Shown here: piece after piece, positions 58,282-64,000 of the stretch | Numbering within the stretch: the first letter of the stretch is position 1 | How the letters are laid out: every line of letters starts with the position of its first letter | DNA from: Acipenser ruthenus | Taxonomy: Eukaryota > Chordata > Actinopteri > Acipenseriformes > Acipenseridae | DNA: 64,000 bases | Assembly: GCF_902713425.1 (NCBI RefSeq) | Contig: NC_081241.1 | Span: forward strand, 1,496,501-1,560,500 | Direction of reading: 5' to 3' | Notes under the pieces: generated by a model | Told to the model about the DNA's origin: nothing | The model's database searches: none | Seen by the model: only the letters and a program-made list of their open reading frames with translations | Position numbers and translations under genes: made by a program

Positions 58282-58915
58282 TCCTTGTAACACACCGTGT
58301 GTACCAGGCTTTCCCAATCCTGGTCCTGTATGTGTGTTGAGGACGTGTTGTGTGTGTGTGTGTGCTTGTATGTGTGTTGAGGGTGTGTGTGTAACCTCCT
58401 AATCAGCACACACCTTGTAACACAGCGTGTGTACCAGGCTTTCCCAATCCTGGACCTGTATGTGTGTTGAGGGTGTGTGTGTAACCTCCTAATCAGCACA
58501 CACCTTGTAACACAGCGTGTGTACCAGGCTTTCCCAATCCTGGTCCTGTATGTGTGTTGAGGGTGTGTGTGTAACCTCCTAATCAGCACACACCTTGTAA
58601 CACAGCGTGTGTACCAGGCTTTCCCAATCCTGGTCCTGTATGTGTGTTGAGGGTGTGTGTGTAACCTCCTAATCAGCACACACCTTGTAACACAGCGTGT
58701 GTACCAGGCTTTCCCAATCCTGGTCCTGTATGTGTGTTGAGGGTGTGTGTGTAACCTCCTAATCAGCACACACCTTGTAACACAGCGTGTGTACCAGGCT
58801 TTCCCAATCCTGGTCCTGTATGTGTGTTGAGGGTGTGTGTGTAACCTCCTAATCAGCACACACCTTGTAACACAGCGTGTGTACCAGGCTTTCCCAATCC
58901 TGGTCCTGTATGTGT
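58282..58915. repeat. 90-bp minisatellite, about 7 units
   Basis: Units start at about 58,391, 58,481, 58,571, 58,661, 58,751 and 58,841, with nearly identical copies of taatcagcacacaccttgta ... ccaggctttcccaatcctgg. Strong homogeneity implies recent expansion or conversion. The 478-codon minus-strand frame across it is an artefact. Confidence 0.96.
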
Positions 58916-59605
58916 GTTGAGGATGTGTTGTGTGTGTGTGCTGCAGATGTGTCGTGTGTGTGTGTGCTTGTATGTGTGTTGTGGATGTGTCTGGGTGTGC
59001 GTGTGTGCTTGTATGTGTGTTGCGGATGTGTTGTGTGTGCTTGTGTGTTGTGGATGTGTCGTGTGTGTGCTTGTATGTGAGTTGCGGATGTGTGTGTGCT
59101 TGTATGTGTGTTGTGGATGTGTCTGGGTGTGTGTGTTCTTGTATGTGTGTTGTGGATGTGTCGGGGGTGTGTGTGTTCTTGTATGTGTGTTGTGGATGTG
59201 TCTGGGTGTGTGTGTATGCTTGTATGTGTGTTGTGGATGGTGTCTGGGTGTGTGTGCTTGGATGTGTAGTGTGTGTGTGGTCTTGTATGTGTGTTGCGGA
59301 TGTGTGTGTGCTTGTATGTGTTGTGGATGTGTGTGTGCTTGTATGTGTGTTGTGGATGGTGTCTGGGTGTGTGTGCTTGGATGTGTAGTGTGTGTGTGGT
59401 CTTGTATGTGTGTTGCGGATGTGTGTGTGCTTGTATGTGTTGTGGATGTGTGTGTTCTTGTATGTGTGTTGTGGATGTGTGGGGTGTGTGTGCTTGTATG
59501 TGTTGTGGATGTGTCTGGGTGTTTGTGTGTTCTTGTATGTGTGTTGTGGATGTGTCTGGGTGTGTGTGTGTGTGTTCTTGTATGTGTGTTGTGGATGTGT
59601 CTTGT
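58916..59605. repeat. Degenerate TG-rich array with ttgtatgtgtgttgtggatg units
   Basis: Variable-length units of about 45-60 bp rich in TG, contiguous with the 90-bp array and probably derived from its tgtatgtgtgttgagg end. Confidence 0.9.
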
Positions 59606-60770
59606 TTCGTGATCGGCACTGGTAGTGAGCTGCTCTATTTATGGTGTGATTTAGTTGAAATCGCCGGGTTCCCAAACGCGGTTCTGTTAACACACCTTGA
59701 GACATTCAGTAAAGGTACCGCGCTTAAGTGAATATGGTTAGTATAACAAACACCTCCCCCGCGGTCTAAGGGGAAACAATTTAAATACATGTCCATGCAT
59801 TAACATTATTCATTGTATTGAAATGACTCTCACGCGGTACCTTGCATGCACGAGGTCGCTAGGTTTGATCCCAGATCATTCTCAGAGGTCCTCCTGATTT
59901 TTTTACAGGTTATGTTAGAATTGATGCAGCTTTTCCAGGGTATTCGCCTCAAAACAGCAGCCTTCTCAATAAACCATAATATAATATTCAGATTAGTACG
60001 ATCTGTCCTGAGAAAATACAAAACATAATTGTCAACTCTTAAACAATTGATGCTTTTATTAACAGTGCATTTTAAGATATGTATGGAAATGCATATCACT
60101 CAAGGGATGAAATGGTTATTATTGCCTTTGGAAAAGAAGGTACAATGAAATTAGCTATTTACACCATGTTTATTGTTTACAAATCATGCATAAAAGTGCC
60201 TTCTGTGGCCACAACATCGCATTTCATTTTGAATTTACCAGCTTTCCTTGATGAAAATTAATCCACGTCTGGGAGGTTTCTAGACGTCCTCTGCTTTTGA
60301 GCCACTCTGAGGACGCCTGGTTTTTAGTCCCGTGTGAATCACGCTTTAGAGAGGAGTTGCTGGGGGCTGCTGTGGCCGCACAAAATCACACTGATGCCCC
60401 ATTTGAGAAACGTTGGTCTAAAACATCAAAGTATCGACACGTATACTATACTAATAAAATCAGAGAACATTATTGCAAAACAAAGCACTGTAATACGGTA
60501 TTTGACAATTTCCAAAATACAATTCCACAAAGCTCCCGTGCGTTCTCACTCTGCCACAGTAATCAGACAGGTTTTCTTTTTATTTATTTATTTATTTATT
60601 TATTTTTTGTGCTGCGTGGGTTAACCCGAGACACAAACAACATCATGAAAGCCATCACAAACTGGCTTTGGGGTGCGGCAAAAAATCTTGTTTCAGCTTT
60701 TTAACAGAACTGTAATGATATGAATCTCTTGCTTCATTGTATTTAACATGGTTACACTGGGCAGTTAAGT
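59606..60770. other. No gene seen
   Basis: Contains a tRNA-B-box-like ggtttgatccc near 59,870, which lacks a tRNA fold, and a (TTTA)n run at 60,578-60,605. If gene 3 uses the leader exons, this is part of its intron. Confidence 0.4.
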
Positions 60771-60776
60771 GACAGC

Positions 60777-63728
60777 ATGTCTCCTTGTCTCATTGCAGCA
60801 AGAATAGCAGAAGCAAATATTCTGGTAGCGCATGACCAGTTTAGCTGTTCAGTGTGTCTGGAGATACTAAAGGACCCAGTCGCTATTCCATGTGGACACA
60901 GTTACTGTATGCGGTGTATTAAGAACTGCTGGGATCAGACTGATCATACAGGTGTCTACAGCTGCCCCCAGTGCAGAAAGACCTTTACTCCAAGGCCTGA
61001 TCTGTGCAGAAACACCGTGCTGGCTGAAGTTGTGGAGAAATTAAAGAAGACAGGACTCAATCCTCCTCCTGCTCAAAGTTATGCTGGACCTGGAGATGTG
61101 CCGTGTGATGTCTGCACTGGGAGAAAGTTCAAAGCTGTGAAATCCTGTTTGACGTGCCTGGCCTCTTACTGTGAAACACAAGTCAAGCCACACTATGAGG
61201 GGGCTGCTTTCAAGAGGCACAAGCTGATCAATGCAATTGGAGATCTGGAGCAGAAGCTTTGTGCTGAACACCAGAAGGTTTTGGAGGTCTTCTGTAGAAC
61301 CGATCAGACATGTATTTGCTTGTTGTGTACAGATGAGGATCACAAGAGCCATGATACAGTCTCAGCTGAGAAAGAAAGGAGTGTGAAACAGGTAAGGGTT
61401 TGAACCATTTCCTTGTAGCTATCCTAGAAGATAAGAATTCCCAGGGATATTTAACATGTCTGTTTACTAGGTTATACAGTTTCACATCAGATCAGATTTT
61501 AATTGTATATTAAGAGCTATTTAAAGAGCCCTAGTTTTTTAATTGCTCTTTCTAAACTATGATGTACTACAATGTATTTCAGGGTGTAACAGGGGTGTTG
61601 TTATGGGTGTGGATATCGCTGATTGACAGGAGAGACACAGGAGGTTTTCTTTGATACAAAAACACAAAACATTCAAAATAAAACACTGCTCGAAAACAGC
61701 TAGAAAATAAAAGATGACCAAACAAGAAAGGAGGTCCCGCTCCAGGAACAGTCTCCCTGACACCTCCTCTCTAGACATGGGTGGGATTAAAATCCTGGAT
61801 TTGAATATGCCCTGCCATATCTAGCACACACTTGATTATCAAAAACATTATTTACAATGAAACAAAAACACACTGTTTACACGTGCAGGACCTCAGCCCT
61901 GCCTCACAGGGTAAGAAGGATTTGTTCAGCTGTTTTGTGGTGCATTGGAATTTGTAGTGTAAAATTAGCATGATTTATATTCCTAGTGTTTTTAATATGT
62001 ATCTTGCAACTTAATAAAATCATAGATCAGTTTCATTGTTTACGATATTATAGTTTAATTAGTTAAACTTTTTTAAAATGACATTCCCAGAAAAGTCAAT
62101 CACCTAATTTAAAAAAGCAAAAAGAACAAGATTAATATGATATAAAATATACAAGATTAATATGATATGGAGTAGTGTTTAGGGCTCTGGACTCTTCACC
62201 GGAGGGTCGTGGGTTCAATCCCAGGTGGGGGACACTGCTGCTGTATCCTTGAGCAAGGTACTTTACCTAGATTGCTCCAGTAAAAACCCAATTGTATAAA
62301 TGGGGAATTGTATGTAAAAAATAAAGTGATATCTTGTAACAATTGTAAGTCACCCTGGATAAGGGCATCTCCTATGATATAAATTAATAATATTAATAAT
62401 ATACAAGATTAATATGATATTCAATATACAAGATTAATATGATGTACAAAATACAATATTTACATGATATACAATATAAATCGGGCAGAAAAAATAGCTT
62501 AATTTGGTGCGTTAAAACACATTTTTACATGATTAAAACAGATATGTTTAAGTTAGTTTAAAACGAAATGTAATAACCTATTTAGGATTTTGTTTGTTAA
62601 AATCTACAATTTCTTTTGCTCACCCTACTAGTCCCCTCTTTCCTTTGCTCTCTTCCACAGTGAAGTCCTTCTGCTCACGGGCTCATTCTTCTGGGGATTT
62701 TGTGTATTTAGGCATTTTTTACACTGATTTCATTGTTTTGTTTCAGTGCTGTTTTATCTGTGCTTATCGATTAAAAACAGAAATCAGAAGCACTAAATAT
62801 CCATTAAAGAGAAAGCTGCTTCAGTTTCCTAGGTGCTTGACAAAACAAACATGTAACACATGCTAGATCAGCCATCATTCACTGTTACTAGTATGAAACA
62901 GTACCATCTAGTGGACAGCTACTGTGGATCAAGTGTCCTTTTGTATTGCTGGCAGCTGTGCACTAGATGGTGCTGTATCTTACTACTATACACACATGTT
63001 GTCTGAAACTGCTGCCTTTGTCCAAGTTTAAACCACCTCCAAGGAAGTTTTCAATTTAATTCAGCTATCACATTTAAACATGGATTAAAATGAGTGGTGC
63101 AATTTCATTATATTTAATCTTTTTAAATGTTTAACCTTGGATTAATTTTAAACAAGGATTACATATAAATCCTGGTTTAAAGTTTTGTGCAACATGATTC
63201 AAATATAATCCTTGATTTAATCTGGGTTAGTGGTTAATCCACGCTGGTGCATTCGACCCTTAGGGTATCTGTGTGCATAATGTGTGTATCGTTACACAGA
63301 GAATTGTGAGGGTCTGGAACCAACTCCCCAGTAATGTTGTTGAAGCTGACACCCTGGGATCCTTCAAGAAGCTGCTTGATGAGATTCTGGGATCAATAAA
63401 CTACTAACAACCAAACGAGCAAGATGGGCTGAATGGCCTCCTCTCGTTTGTAAACTTTCTTATGTTCTTATGTTCTTATGTTAATCTAACTTCATATAAA
63501 GGGGGGAGAGGTGTGAAAACACAGCCTGCTCTGAAATAGTCTGTATTGAGTGTGACAGGATATCACTCAATGCCCTGTCAGAAATGTCACTGTGTCACTG
63601 TGTTTCTACACAGAAGCAGCTGGAAGAGACACAGACAGAAATACAACAGAGAATCCAGGAGAGACTGAAAGAAATTGATGAGCTGAAACAGGCTGTGGAG
63701 TCACTGAAAGTGGGTATTGACAAGAGGG

Positions 63729-63789
<61 letters not shown>

Positions 63790-64000
63790 AGATGGACTGG
63801 AACACATCTACAGAAGTTTACTGTCTATGCCTGATGTGTTTTTGATATCAATTCTGCATAGAAATAAAGGAAAGTGAGAAGATCTTTACTGAGCTGATCC
63901 GATCCATTGAGAAGATCTACACTGAGGTTATCGAGCTGATTGGAGCTAACGAGAAGGCTGCAGTGAATCAGGCTGAAGGACGCATGAAGAAACTGGAGCA
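60777..64000 (+). CDS. TRIM gene 3 (partial at window edge): RING/B-box and coiled-coil exons
   Basis: Collinear with gene 2 at +29.6 kb. The RING exon is open from ATG 60,777, or from the acceptor at 60,799, to the donor at 61,391. Exon 2 is 63,614-63,709. Exon 3 begins near 63,865 and runs off the window. The usual ATG (caagaATGGC) reads caagaATAGC here. The RING ligands are intact (CSVCLEIL, CGHSYCMRC, CPQC). In the B-box1-like block CETH has become CETQ, losing one zinc ligand. About 48 bp covering the normal exon 3 acceptor and its first codons are deleted. An AG in ataaag|GAA would keep the frame but has a poor pyrimidine tract. This is either a decaying duplicate or a chimera started from the 55.6-kb leader. 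Confidence 0.75.
62169..62373 (+). mobile_element. V-SINE-like SINE in intron 1 of TRIM gene 3
   Basis: Same insertion as 32,565-32,769, with the same ATGATAT target duplications (62,162-62,168 and 62,374-62,380). Shared by descent, not an independent insertion. Confidence 0.88.
63292..63482 (+). mobile_element. LINE 3'-end fragment in intron 1 of TRIM gene 3
   Basis: Same fragment as 33,682-33,872 at the expected offset. Confidence 0.75.
63731..63787. repeat. (ATT)n microsatellite in intron 2 of TRIM gene 3
   Basis: About 19 units right after exon 2. Confidence 0.95.

Noticed and set aside
58269-59705. 478-codon reading frame on the minus strand rich in His, Thr and Gln
   Set aside because: It lies entirely within the 90-bp and TG-rich arrays, has a period equal to the repeat unit and no recognisable domain.
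59860-59900. B-box-like ggtttgatccc as a tRNA or SINE head
   Set aside because: No A box at the right spacing, no tRNA fold and no SINE body.

Overview
The window is eukaryotic and most likely from a ray-finned fish. The evidence is intron-containing tripartite-motif (TRIM) genes of the fish-expanded finTRIM/TRIM25-like type, V-SINE-like tRNA-derived SINEs with an L2-like tail, non-LTR retrotransposon fragments typical of fish, a 5S rRNA gene, and dense microsatellites and minisatellites. A basal lineage such as sturgeon or paddlefish would fit, but I cannot prove it from sequence alone. There are no operons, CRISPR arrays or bacterial genes.

The layout is a large inverted duplication plus a third, direct copy. 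The left arm (1 to about 22,256) and the right arm (about 29,516 to 47,100) are reverse complements, separated by a spacer of about 7.3 kb. Each arm carries one apparently intact six-exon TRIM gene. Gene 1 lies on the minus strand (20,562 to 10,103, 555 aa predicted) and gene 2 on the plus strand (31,205 to 37,460, 556 aa). They are divergent, with their 5' ends facing the spacer. Distal to the SPRY exons, both arms carry the same series in mirror order: a 40-bp minisatellite, a small Arg-rich putative exon, a (TG)n block, a LINE 3' fragment, a 1.35-kb terminal-inverted-repeat element with a 243-codon reading frame, a 39-bp minisatellite, unassigned sequence, a 50-bp minisatellite, a short foldback repeat and a (CA)n block.

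From 60.8 kb to the right edge a third TRIM copy begins. It is collinear with gene 2 at an offset of about 29.6 kb. It shares with gene 2 a SINE and a LINE fragment that gene 1 lacks, so the copy order reads (gene 1,(gene 2, gene 3)). Gene 3 has lost the usual RING-exon start codon. However, three small exons at 55.6-57.2 kb carry an ATG and splice phases that join the RING exon in frame, so gene 3 may be a chimera with a new promoter and an Arg-rich N-terminal leader.

The spacer holds truncated copies of the TRIM 5' flank, a 51-bp minisatellite and a 230-bp-period retrozyme-like unit. That unit contains a hammerhead-ribozyme core with helices I and II and the very short helix III known from Penelope-like elements. 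The 47-60 kb interval holds a 5S rRNA gene next to a degenerate U1-snRNA-like sequence, LINE and SINE remnants, a solo LTR nested in a SINE, foldback repeats and 36-bp and 90-bp minisatellites. TRIM proteins of this class are RING E3 ubiquitin ligases with a C-terminal PRY-SPRY recognition domain, often linked to antiviral defence. The cluster looks like a rapidly duplicating immune-gene array.
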